Origin: Xenopus tropicalis
Lineage: Eukaryota > Chordata > Amphibia > Anura > Pipidae
NCBI RefSeq assembly: GCF_000004195.4
Contig: NC_030680.2
Location: 8,402,995-8,466,994 of the forward strand
Direction: 5' to 3'
DNA length: 64,000 nucleotides
The position numbers were made by a program, and so were the translations under genes. Shown here in pieces: positions 56,279 through 64,000 of the stretch; positions within the stretch are counted from its first letter, which is position 1, and each line of letters opens with the position of its first letter. The notes below the pieces were generated by a model, which saw only the letters and a list, made by a program, of their open reading frames with translations, had not been told where the DNA came from and did no database searches.

Positions 56279-59200
56279 GTACCCCCCCCCCCACGGGGGG
56301 CCACTGGACCACTAGGCCGAGGCTTCTGAGGAAATTGACCATGGAATGCCTTCACAAGACGAGAAGCATGTACATCAGAGTCTTTCTCCCAGGAGCATTC
56401 CTCAGGGCCGAATCCCTTCCATTGGACGAGGTATTGAAGTGATCCCCTGGAGAGCCTAGAATCCAGAATCTTCTCAACTTCGTACTCTTGCTGACCATCC
56501 ACGAGGACGGCAGAAGGAGGGGACTGAGCAGAAGAGAAGTGATTGAGCACCACTGGTTTCAACAAGGAGACATGGAACACGTTAGGAATCCGCATCTCCG
56601 GGGGAAGTTGTAGCCGGACTGCCACGGGATTGATCACCTCAGAGATGGGGAAGGGACCCAGGAACTTGGGACCCAGTTTCGGAGAAGGTACCTTCAAGCG
56701 GATGTTCTTGGAAGAAAGCCAGACTTTTTCACCAACCTTGTATGGAGGGGAAGGCTTCCTCCGACGATCAGCGAAGGTTTTGTGTACCAGGGAACTTTTC
56801 TCCAAATTAGACTTGGTGGCAGCCCAGATAACAGACATGTGAGCCGCCAAGTCATCTGCAGCGGGAACTTTGGAGAGGAGAAAATCTTGAGGGAAGGCCA
56901 AAGGATGTTGACCATACACTGACAAAAAAGGAGATCTTCCAGTGGAGGAATGACTGGCATTGTTGTGAGCGAATTCTGCCCACGGGAGTAAATCTGACCA
57001 GTCGTCTTGGCAAAGGGAAACATGGTTTCGCAGAAATTGTTCAAGAGCTTGGTTTACACGCTCTGCTGCCCCATTGGTCTGAGGGTGATAGGCTGAGGAG
57101 AACTGAAGAGACACTCCCAGAGACTTGCACAAGGAGCGCCAAAATCTGGACACAAACTGAGACCCCCTATCGGAGACAATTTCCACAGGGAAACCATGCA
57201 AACGAAAGATATGCTGTATGAAGAGTTGAGCCAGTTCTACAGCCGAGGGGAGTTTCCTCAGGGGTACGAAGTGTGCCATCTTGCTGAAGCGGTCTATCAC
57301 TACCCAAATGACAGTGTTACCACAGGAGGGCGGCAACTCCACAATAAAGTCCATACCCAAATGCGTCCATGGACGAGAGGGTACTGGCAATGGATGCAGA
57401 AGACCGCAGGGTCGAGAGTGGCTGGCTTTAGTGGTGGCACATACAGTACAAGCTGCGACAAAGTCTCGGACATCCTTGCGGATGGTCGGCCACCAAACTA
57501 GGCGTTGAAGAAGTTCAAGAGTTTTTTCAGAACCAGGGTGACCAGCTTGTTTGGAGCTATGAGTCTGCTGGAGAATGGGAAGGCGTAACTCAGGAGGTAC
57601 AAATGCCATCCCTATGGGAGTATCTGGAGGAGCGGCAGACTGGCTTAGCAATATTTGTTCAGCGAATTGGGGCAATACAGAGGCAATGATCCTGGATGGA
57701 GGAATGATAGGCTCTTGCTCTATAGGTAGACGATCCTCTGGGGAGAAACTTCGGGACAGGGCGTCTGCCTTCCGATTCTTGGTCCCAGGACGATACGTCA
57801 GGACAAAATGGAAACGGGAGAAGAAAAGCGACCACCTCGCCTGACGGGGATTCTGTCTCTTTAGAGACTGTAGAAATTCTAGGTTCTTATGATCGGTATA
57901 GATCGTGACCGGATGAGATGCTCCCTCTAAGAGGTGTCGCCATTCCTCGAGGGCAAGTTTGACAGCCAGGAGTTCACGATTCCCAATGTCGTAATTCTGC
58001 TCGGCGGAGGAAAACTTCTTGGAGAAGTATGCACATGGATGGAGCTTACCATCTGCAGAATGTCTCTGGGAAAGAATAGCACCTGCTCCTACATCAGAGG
58101 CGTCGACTTCAATAAAGAAGGGTAGATGAGGCTCTGGGTGTCGAAGAACAGAGGCCGAAATGAAGGCATCCTTCAGGGACTGGAAGGCTTCAAGGGCCAC
58201 AGGAGGCCAACAATTGGGTCTCCCTCCTTTGCGGATGAGGGAAAGGATAGGAGCAATGCGTGAAGAAAAGCCTTTAATGAACTGGCGGTAATAGTTCGCA
58301 AATCCTATAAACCTCTGGATTGCTTTAGTACTCTGGGGGAGTGGCCACTTCTGGATAGCAGATACCTTGGCAGGATCCATTTCGAAGCCCCTAGACGAGA
58401 TAATGTAGCCCAGGAAGGAGATCTTTGGTACTTCAAAAGTGCATTTCTCCAACTTGGCGAAAAGAGAATTTTCTCTAAGGCGAGAAAGGGCTTCTTTGAC
58501 TTGGGAGCGATGGGTCTCCAAATCCTGAGAGAAGATAAGGATGTCATCCAGGTACACGACAACAGACTTCCCCAGGAGGTCCCGAAAAATATCGTTTACG
58601 AACTCTTGGAAGACGGCTGGAGCGTTGCAGAGGCCGAAGGGCATCACGCGGTACTCGTAATGCCCATCACGGGTATTGAAAGCCGTCTTCCACTCATCAC
58701 CCTCTCGGATCCTGATGAGATTATAGGCCCCACGGAGATCCAACTTAGAGAAAATCTTGGCCCCTTTTAGTTGGTCAAAAAGTTCTGAAATAAGGGGTAA
58801 AGGGTATCTGTTCTTAACAGTTATTTTATTGAGACCCCGGTAGTCAATACAGGGGCGGAGTCCACCGTCCTTCTTTTCGACAAAAAAGAAGCCAGCTCCT
58901 GCTGGAGAGGTAGAAGGACGGATAAATCCACGCTGGAGATTCTCAGAGATATACTCCTTCATGGCAGCCGTCTCTGCAGGGGATAAGGGATAGGTCCGCC
59001 CACGGGGTGGCATGATTCCAGGAAGGAGATCAATAGGGCAGTCATACCGCCGATGCGGGGGAAGAAACTCTGCTGATTTTTTACAAAAGACATCAGAGAA
59101 GTCCCTGTAGACGGAGGGCAGAGCTGAAAGACTCGTAGAGGAGACTGTAACCCGCTGGAGTGGCTGAAGAATTAAACAATGTCTTTGGCAATACTGACTC

Positions 59201-60567
59201 CAACGGGAGATTTGACCCGATGACCAGTCAATGGAGGGGTTATGGAGTCGTAGCCATGGCAACCCCAGCACAACAGGAGACGAAGGACATGGAATGATCA
59301 GGAATGACATCTTTTCCAGATGTAGTGCTCCTATCTGGACAGATAGTTCACCGGTGGTTAAAGTGATGGTGTCCGTGGAGAGAGGTCTGTCATCGATGGC
59401 GAGGACCCGAATAGGAGGAGTCACTGGAAAGAGGGAAATGCCAACCTTTTTCGCGAATGCCAAGTCCATAAAGTTTCCTGCAGCTCCGGAATCAAGGAAG
59501 GCTGAGACTGGAATTGCCTGGGAGGGCAACCGGATCTGCACAGGAACATGAAATTGGTGAGATTGTTCCGCTGACTTAGGAACAATACTACCAGCAAAAG
59601 AAACAATAGTCTTACTTGAAGCAGGAGTATTCCCCAGCTTGACAGGGCAGGAAACCGCTAAGTGGGATTGTCCGCCGCAGTATAGACATAGGCCGGAAAG
59701 GCGTCTCCGAAGCTTCTCTTGTGCAGATAGTCGAGCCTTCCCAAGTTGCATGGGTTCCTCCGAAGGGGAAGAGGTAAACTGCGGGGAAGACGGTGGTATC
59801 ATAGGGTTCTGGAAGTGCGGAGCCAGGACTGGATGAGACTTTTTACTCCGCTCTTTATCAGCCTGATGTTCCTTAAGGCGAGTGTCTACCTTAATAGCGA
59901 GAGCAATCAAATCTTCAAGGGAGTCAGGTAGATCTCTGGATACCAGGTCATCCTTCAGACGGGACGATAGGCCTTGATAGAAGACTGCCTTATAAGCCTC
60001 CTCATTCCAGGAAGTTTCCGCCATGAGGGTTCTAAAGTCTATGGCATACTCACTGGCACCGAGACTGCCCTGGCGGATTTGCAGCAGGCGTGAAGAGGCA
60101 GTAGCGACCCGACCAGGGGCATCAAAGATGGTTCTGAACATCAGTAGAAATTCCTTCACATCAAATGTCAGGGGTGACTGACTCTCCCAGAGAGAAGTTG
60201 CCCATTCCAGTGGTTTGCCCTCCAGACGAGACATAACGTAGCCCACCTTCGCTCGCTCACAGGAGAATTGGGAAGGTTGGAACTCAAACTGAATCTGGCA
60301 TTGAGTCACGAATCCCCTGCAGGCCTGCGGATTGCCACTGTAGCGCGGAGGAGGAGGTATTCGTGGCTCACGAGCTGGCGGCATCGCTGGCAGAGGAACC
60401 ACCACAGCCGGAGGAATTTCCGCGACAGTGGGAGTAACGGGCAAACGGGACAAAATGGAATCAAGTACTTGCCCAATTCTGACTTGCTGGGATTCATACG
60501 CCTCCATACGGGACGCCAGCCCGCGAAGGGCTCTTCCGACGTCCGGTACCGCTTCCTCGGGATCCAT
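56089..60567 (-). CDS. Gag-Pol polyprotein of a chromodomain LTR retrotransposon
   Basis: 1,492 residues in one uninterrupted frame, starting at the first ATG, 13 nt inside the 5' LTR. Seen in order: Gag region (about 75-240); CCHC zinc knuckle C294-C297-H302-C307; aspartic protease DSG at 359-361; reverse transcriptase with D610 (FSKLDLRGAYN) and YLDD at 672-675; RNase H acidic residues D822, E865 and D892; integrase zinc site H1003, H1010, C1040, C1043; integrase triad D1073, D1133, E1169 (spacing 59 and 35); a GPF-type module about 1298-1336; and a chromodomain about 1361-1412 with aromatic candidates Y1362, W1383 and W1393. All catalytic residues I can identify are present. In this family the protein packages its RNA, copies it and integrates the DNA; the chromodomain is thought to steer integration to marked chromatin. 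Gag and Pol share one frame with no shift or stop. Residues 1426-1429 come from the polypurine tract and 1431-1492 from the 3' LTR, an unusual basic tail. Confidence 0.95.
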   Translation of the reverse strand: MDPEEAVPDVGRALRGLASRMEAYESQQVRIGQVLDSILSRLPVTPTVAEIPPAVVVPLPAMPPAREPRIPPPPRYSGNPQACRGFVTQCQIQFEFQPSQFSCERAKVGYVMSRLEGKPLEWATSLWESQSPLTFDVKEFLLMFRTIFDAPGRVATASSRLLQIRQGSLGASEYAIDFRTLMAETSWNEEAYKAVFYQGLSSRLKDDLVSRDLPDSLEDLIALAIKVDTRLKEHQADKERSKKSHPVLAPHFQNPMIPPSSPQFTSSPSEEPMQLGKARLSAQEKLRRRLSGLCLYCGGQSHLAVSCPVKLGNTPASSKTIVSFAGSIVPKSAEQSHQFHVPVQIRLPSQAIPVSAFLDSGAAGNFMDLAFAKKVGISLFPVTPPIRVLAIDDRPLSTDTITLTTGELSVQIGALHLEKMSFLIIPCPSSPVVLGLPWLRLHNPSIDWSSGQISRWSQYCQRHCLILQPLQRVTVSSTSLSALPSVYRDFSDVFCKKSAEFLPPHRRYDCPIDLLPGIMPPRGRTYPLSPAETAAMKEYISENLQRGFIRPSTSPAGAGFFFVEKKDGGLRPCIDYRGLNKITVKNRYPLPLISELFDQLKGAKIFSKLDLRGAYNLIRIREGDEWKTAFNTRDGHYEYRVMPFGLCNAPAVFQEFVNDIFRDLLGKSVVVYLDDILIFSQDLETHRSQVKEALSRLRENSLFAKLEKCTFEVPKISFLGYIISSRGFEMDPAKVSAIQKWPLPQSTKAIQRFIGFANYYRQFIKGFSSRIAPILSLIRKGGRPNCWPPVALEAFQSLKDAFISASVLRHPEPHLPFFIEVDASDVGAGAILSQRHSADGKLHPCAYFSKKFSSAEQNYDIGNRELLAVKLALEEWRHLLEGASHPVTIYTDHKNLEFLQSLKRQNPRQARWSLFFSRFHFVLTYRPGTKNRKADALSRSFSPEDRLPIEQEPIIPPSRIIASVLPQFAEQILLSQSAAPPDTPIGMAFVPPELRLPILQQTHSSKQAGHPGSEKTLELLQRLVWWPTIRKDVRDFVAACTVCATTKASHSRPCGLLHPLPVPSRPWTHLGMDFIVELPPSCGNTVIWVVIDRFSKMAHFVPLRKLPSAVELAQLFIQHIFRLHGFPVEIVSDRGSQFVSRFWRSLCKSLGVSLQFSSAYHPQTNGAAERVNQALEQFLRNHVSLCQDDWSDLLPWAEFAHNNASHSSTGRSPFLSVYGQHPLAFPQDFLLSKVPAADDLAAHMSVIWAATKSNLEKSSLVHKTFADRRRKPSPPYKVGEKVWLSSKNIRLKVPSPKLGPKFLGPFPISEVINPVAVRLQLPPEMRIPNVFHVSLLKPVVLNHFSSAQSPPSAVLVDGQQEYEVEKILDSRLSRGSLQYLVQWKGFGPEECSWEKDSDVHASRLVKAFHGQFPQKPRPSGPVAPRGGGGTVRNRRRSLPGVRRRPSSRRGESKMAAPRAPRGRKDAGAMTSHAMAPNSNLKERQRPRFNARV
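56282..56292 (-). promoter_or_regulatory. Polypurine tract (11 G)
   Basis: On the minus strand an uninterrupted run of 11 G ends three bases before the 3' LTR. It is the expected primer for plus-strand DNA synthesis. It also encodes four glycines (residues 1426-1429) of the polyprotein. Confidence 0.8.
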
Positions 60568-60568
60568 G

Positions 60569-60579
60569 GCCCGAGTATA
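60569..60579 (-). promoter_or_regulatory. Self-priming primer-binding site (11 nt)
   Basis: On the minus strand TATACTCGGGC lies one base inside the 5' LTR. It is the exact reverse complement of GCCCGAGTATA in the LTR (60818-60828). Bases on either side do not pair, so the match is exactly 11 nt. Tf1/sushi-group elements are known to prime reverse transcription by folding the 5' end of their own RNA onto such a site. I see no tRNA 3'-end complement at this position. Confidence 0.8.
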
Positions 60580-60817
60580 ATGTCAGCGGGGGCCTCCGGC
60601 ACCCACGGGAGGGGTGAAGTCAGGATCAAGGAGGAAGGCCGCTTCCAGCGAGTCCGAGCGAAGTACAGATGCAGGATAACCCAATAGCGAGGTCCGGTTC
60701 AGGCAAAGGTCACTTAAGGCAGGCAGCAAGGTTCAAGGTCAGGAACAGGCAAATAGACAGCAACAGTAAAGCAGATAGGAATATTAGAAGCCCAGGAACA
60801 CAATAGGTAAATTGAGC

Positions 60818-60828
60818 TATACTCGGGC
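60818..60828 (-). promoter_or_regulatory. Predicted RNA 5'-end self-primer
   Basis: GCCCGAGTATA on the minus strand, complementary to the primer-binding site. If priming works as in Tf1, transcription starts at or very near 60828. A TTAAAA box lies about 25-30 bp upstream (60853-60858), as expected. Confidence 0.7.
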
Positions 60829-60852
60829 ATTGAACCTGGGTCTCTGGCGTTC

Positions 60853-60941
60853 TTTTAAGTTTGAATTTGGCGCCATAGCGTGTGACGTCATCGCGCCGGC
60901 GTCCTTGCGCCCACGTGGAGCCCTGGGCGCCGCCATCTTGG
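60853..60941 (-). promoter_or_regulatory. LTR U3 promoter motifs: TATA-like, CRE, E-box, YY1
   Basis: Going upstream from the predicted start: TTAAAA (60853-60858), full palindromic CRE TGACGTCA (60883-60890), CACGTG E-box (60912-60917), and CCAAGATGGCGGC (60929-60941), which fits the YY1 consensus. The same motifs lie in the 3' LTR, offset by 4,728 bp. Matches to consensus are seen; binding is inferred. Confidence 0.65.
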
Positions 60942-61351
60942 ATTCGCCGCGCCGGGAGGAAGGACGCCGCCGCACGCCAGGTAGGGAGCGTCGCCGATTC
61001 CTGACACAATTATTTTGATGGGAGAAAATTCTTTTTGGTGAAAGACAATAATTTTGCCACACGACAATACGTTTGATGCGAGAGACAATTCTTTTGATGA
61101 GAGAGACAATTCTTTTTGGCGAAAGACAATTCTTTTGCCGCGCGACAATATGTTTGACGTGAGAGACAATTCTTTTGATGAGCGAGACAATTCATTCTTG
61201 ATGCTCCTACCAATTTTTCCGACGCGGTCGAAATTTTTGAATGCGAGTTGAATTTTTCTGTGGCTAATTGTGTCGCCTGTTTCTCCAAAAAAACGCCAGT
61301 GGCGAAACACTCAATGCCTGCCTAATTTTTTCACCCATCACTACTTGTGAT

Positions 61352-61955
61352 GGGAACGTAATGTTTATGCTTTTCATATGAACAAATGCCCTTAATATCT
61401 ACCAAACCTGTATGTGTATATGAGGCAGTATCCACAAACGCCAGTTAGACTGCTGGTATATACAACATGAGAAGATGACAGTTAATTTTAAAAAGGTATG
61501 TTTCCCAAAGCCACCTATTAAATGAATGTGGTCTATATTGTCTGAACACCCCAACACAGAACATCACTCATATACAACGCTCTATATTCCAGTAGAAAGG
61601 AACGAGTGTACGCACCTTCACAAAGGTCACGAGAACACCATTAACATTCCGTGCGCAGCCGCCATATAAAGTATCGGCTCCGGTTCACTTCCCAAGGAAT
61701 ATGTGAAAGTAATTGTTTCTGTGTCGTGTTATAATTAAAGGGTTTCCTTTCACAGAGAATTGGAAACACAATGGACGCCGGCACCTCATTAAGTTGATAA
61801 AATGAAGAAACGCACAAAAGAGCAAAGACAATGGGAAGAGTTTACAGGGGAGACATTTGAAAAGGTTTCAAAAAGTTATTTTGCCTTGGGATGAAAGCAA
61901 AATTCTGTTCTTGGAATTTGGATGTTATTTTAGGATCGGACATGTTTAAGAGTCC
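61352..61955. other. Unique island, candidate conserved non-coding DNA
   Basis: No repeat recognised. CCATATAAAGTATCGGCTCC (61662-61681), GTGTTATAATTAAAGGG (61726-61742) and CACCTCATTAAGTTGATAA (61782-61800) are motif-rich. No coding potential. Confidence 0.3.
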
Positions 61956-62105
61956 TTAATGGGGACCTGTCACCCCCACATAAAAACCTTTACAATAAAA
62001 GTCCTTTAGAAGTTAAACATGAAATCCAAATTCTTTTTTTAATGAAATCATCCATACCTGTTATAAATCTGAGCTGTCAATCACATATTGCCTGCTCCGC
62101 CTCTA
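61956..62105 (+). mobile_element. TTAA MITE end fragment
   Basis: TTAATGGGGACCTGTCACCC at 61956 is a TTAA-type MITE terminus. CAATCACATATTGCCTGCTCC fits its body. The right end is missing. Confidence 0.5.
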
Positions 62106-62139
62106 TGCCTATAGTTCAAATAAAATAACGTTTAAATAG

Positions 62140-62467
62140 CAAAGGACGAAATAATTCATGGGCATGGATTCTCTCCAAATTTCCACGTTTCGCCATTGGA
62201 GAATTGTTTTGTGAAACGGGCACCAAAATTTGCAGTGGAAAAATTCACTGTGCAATAAAAACTCCACGACAAAATATTGTCGTCCGTGTCCAAAAATTGT
62301 CGCCCATGTCCCAAAAAATCTAAAAAAAGAATTATGTGCGTCCAAAAAATTGTTGTATGCGTCAAACATTTGTGCCATTACACAAAATTTCTGCCATTTT
62401 GCGAATCTTTTGAAAGGTTCACAAATTTTTTATAGCCAAGCGAAACGGGCCAAATTCGCTCATAACT
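62140..62467 (+). mobile_element. hAT MITE variant in duplicated block, copy 1
   Basis: The degraded left end ACGAAATAATTCATGGGCAT is followed by GGATTCTCTCCAAATTTCCA and by AAAATTGTCGCCCATGTCCC-like units. The right end is CAAATTCGCTCATAACTA. Confidence 0.65.
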
Positions 62468-62536
62468 AGTCTTTTCAATTTTTTCATTTGTAATTTGAAA
62501 AGTATTTTTCTAATTCAAATGAAATCCCGTTTTTAA

Positions 62537-63298
62537 ATAGGGATGGCCGAAATAATTGGCAGACATGGATTCTCTGCAAATTTTCGCATTTCACCATTGG
62601 AGAATTGTTTTGCGAAACGGGCGCCAAAATTTGCTGCAGGAAAATTCACCGTGCAAATGTAAAAAAGAATTATGTGCAAAAAATTGTTGCATGCGTCAAA
62701 CATTTGCGCCATTAAATGAAATTTCTGCCATTTCGCGAATCTTTTGAAAGGTTCTCTGCAAATTTCTACATTTCGCCATTGGAGAATTGTTTCAAAAAAA
62801 TGGGCACCAAAATTTGCAGTGGGAAAATTCACCGTGCAACAAAAAACCCACAATAAAATATTGTCATCCGTGTCAAAAAAATTGTCGCCCATGTCCCAAA
62901 AAATGTAAAAAAAAGAATTATGTGCATCCAAAAAATTGTTGTACGCTTCAAACATTTGTGTCATTACACAATATTTCTGCCATTTTGTGAATCTTTTGAA
63001 AGGTTCTCTGCAAATTTCCATGTTTCGCCATTGGAGAATCAAGAATTGTTGCACGCGTCAAACATTTAGATGAAATTTTTGCCATTTCGTGAATCTTTTG
63101 AAAGGTTCCTTTCAAAAGATTTTTGGGATGTGGGATGCCCACATCCCAAAAAATGTAAAAAAGAATTATGTGCGTCCAAAAAATTGTTAAGTGTCAAAAA
63201 TTTGCACCATTACACAAAATTTCTGCCATTTCGCGAATCTTTTGAAAGGTTCACAAATATTTCAGTGAAGCGAAATGGGACAGATTTGCTCATCAATA
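62537..63298 (+). mobile_element. hAT MITE variant in duplicated block, copy 2, internally triplicated
   Basis: Starts TAGGGATGGCCGAAATAATT and ends CAGATTTGCTCATCAATA. The block TCTCTGCAAATTTCCACATT with CGCCATTGGAGAATTG occurs at 62570, 62755 and 63004, so the left half was repeated in tandem. Confidence 0.7.
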
Positions 63299-63367
63299 GT
63301 CTTTTCAATTTTTGAATTTGTAAATTGAAGAGTTTTTTCTAATTCAAATAAAATCCCGTTTTATATA

Positions 63368-63575
63368 GTGACGGGCAAAATAATTTGTCAGGCATGGATT
63401 CACGGCAAATTTCCGTGTTTTGCCATTGGTGGATTGTTTTGCGACAAAAAATTCACTGCGTTAAAAAATTTACATGGACGCAAAAAACATGCCTCATTTT
63501 CGCTGTTTTGCAAAAGTTTTGCAAGATTCACAATTTTTTTGACAAAGCGAAACAGGACAGATTCGCTCATCTCCA
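63368..63575 (+). mobile_element. hAT MITE variant in duplicated block, copy 3
   Basis: Starts TAGTGACGGGCAAAATAATT and ends GACAGATTCGCTCATCTCCA. Short, with no internal array. Confidence 0.65.
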
Positions 63576-63816
63576 GTTTTAAAGAATAAATACTGCCTTA
63601 GGGAGGGTAATGGAGCACATTTGGGAAGAAATAAGGAAGGATCTAGGCGAATTGGGCTGGTCCGGGGGAGGACCTGGGGGGGGGGTCAACTACTGACCCG
63701 GCCTGCAGGTGTTTTTCCAGCTAGCGAACTAATATTTTTTACGCTCATGACAATTTTTTGTAGTGCCGCAAATTTTGTCGCTCATTTCTCTAAAAAATCC
63801 GCAAATGCCTGGCGAA
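63576..63816. other. Unclassified DNA with a decayed MITE body
   Basis: 63600-63720 is G-rich with no recognised feature. 63727-63813 resembles the TAGTGATGAGCGAA family body (CTCATGACAATTTTTTG, AAATGCCTGGCGAA) and is the target of the copy at 63817. Confidence 0.35.
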
Positions 63817-64000
63817 TAGTGATAAGCGAATCTGTCCCGTTTACTTGTCCTAAATATTCACGAAACAACAGCAAAAGGAGCGAAACGGTGAAAAATTTGC
63901 GAAACGTGTTTGACACACAATATTTTTGTTACCCGCGCCCATTCACACGTGGCTGCGCCTATTTATATGTGCACACAACATTTTTGCTGTGACTGCACCC
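63817..64000 (-). mobile_element. hAT MITE (TAGTGATGAGCGAA family), cut by window end
   Basis: TAGTGATAAGCGAATCTGTC followed by GGAGCGAAACGGTGAAAAAT and GTTACCCGCGCCCATTCACA. The right end lies beyond the window. Confidence 0.75.

Larger units (their letters stand above)
55853..61006 (-). mobile_element. Complete Ty3/gypsy chromovirus (Tf1/sushi type)
   Basis: A 5,154-bp element with 426-bp TG...CA LTRs, one intact gag-pol frame and a C-terminal chromodomain. CAATT is duplicated exactly at 55848-55852 and 61007-61011. LTRs differ at one base (56221 A versus 60949 G, in a CpG). The primer-binding site is a self-primer rather than a tRNA match. An intact frame plus near-identical LTRs indicate recent insertion. 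The GC-rich composition contrasts with the AT-rich surroundings. Confidence 0.95.
60581..61006 (-). repeat. 5' LTR
   Basis: 426 bp, minus orientation, TGTCAGGAATCGG to CCCGCTGACA. U3 holds YY1-, E-box-, CRE- and TATA-like motifs. The predicted transcript start is near 60828, where the self-primer sequence begins. No canonical AATAAA is visible in R/U5. Confidence 0.95.
55674..61343 (-). mobile_element. hAT MITE hosting the LTR retrotransposon
   Basis: Starts TAGTGATAAGCGAATATGTC (55674) and ends TTTTTTCACCCATCACTA (61343). Flanks CCTGTGAT (55666-55673) and CTTGTGAT (61344-61351) match at 7 of 8. The MITE's own ~21-bp units (GACAATATGTTTGACG and variants) run up to both sides of the retrotransposon (55770-55852 and 61007-61200), so the LTR element landed in the array. 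Confidence 0.85.
62106..63367 (+). repeat. Tandem duplication of MITE plus flanking spacer
   Basis: A host spacer (TTCTAATTCAAATGAAATCCCG type) occurs at 62106-62139 (partial), 62468-62536 and 63299-63367. Each copy sits immediately left of a hAT MITE copy. Two full spacers begin with GTCTTTTCAATTTTT. The unit spacer + MITE was therefore duplicated as a block. Confidence 0.75.

Noticed and set aside
60818..61310. Frames across the 5' LTR as separate genes
   Set aside because: They are the LTR copy of the gag-pol tail joined to MITE sequence; no independent start or domain.

Overview
The window is vertebrate nuclear DNA, almost certainly from a Xenopus frog (X. tropicalis more likely than X. 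laevis). The basis is repeat content recognised by eye: TTAA-flanked MITEs, MITEs carrying internal tandem repeats, an L2/CR1-type LINE tail, and a SPIN-type hAT element. The species call is inference. I found no host protein-coding gene, rRNA or tRNA. The window reads as a gene desert or a large intron packed with nested transposons and minisatellites, separated by short unique islands.

The only intact coding sequence is in a Ty3/gypsy LTR retrotransposon on the minus strand (55853-61006). Its 426-bp LTRs differ at one base, and a perfect 5-bp target duplication (CAATT) flanks it. It has a single 1,492-residue gag-pol frame with a C-terminal chromodomain, which makes it a chromovirus of the Tf1/sushi type. 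An 11-nt sequence next to the 5' LTR is the exact complement of an LTR-internal sequence, as expected for RNA self-priming. The reading frame runs on through the polypurine tract and U3 of the 3' LTR, and its stop codon overlaps that primer sequence. The element sits inside an older hAT MITE that has its own 8-bp duplication.

Layout from left to right. 1-2.4 kb: hAT-like and TTAA MITEs. 2.5-3.6 kb: an amplified SPIN-like cluster between inverted repeats. 3.9-5.2, 12.2-15.7, 18.3-19.2, 22.8-23.4, 26.8-27.5 and 45.2-46.7 kb: six arrays of one 112/113-bp monomer, most attached to ends of one MITE. 6.1-8.3 kb: a ~160-bp array. 9.9-10.7 and 37.5-38.7 kb: two arrays of a ~240-bp monomer on a TTAA MITE. 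16.4-18.0 kb: self-nested hAT MITEs and a complete Harbinger MITE. 20-21.2 kb: a 31-bp minisatellite. 21.4-22.3 kb: a hAT MITE with a 21-24-bp array. 23.8-25 kb: a ~130-bp array ending in poly-C. 26.3-26.8 kb: a 500-bp palindrome. 28.5-30.6 kb: hAT MITEs and a LINE remnant. 31.4-33.4 kb: a 52-bp array and a LINE interrupted by a hAT. 35.8-36.6 kb: a hAT with a 22-24-bp array and a perfect duplication. 39.6-44.2 kb: 43-bp, 52-bp and 420-bp arrays. 47.5-49.9 kb: an array of ~358-bp palindromic units. 50.6-64 kb: dense self-nested hAT MITEs, a complete SPIN copy and the retrotransposon.

Two themes link the parts. Unrelated MITE superfamilies here repeatedly carry internal tandem arrays. One hAT MITE family (terminal repeat TAGTGATGAGCGAA) repeatedly inserts into, or duplicates next to, its own copies, in one case leaving three identical target duplications. 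Unique islands rich in homeodomain-type AT motifs lie between the repeats and are candidate conserved non-coding elements, which cannot be tested from one sequence.
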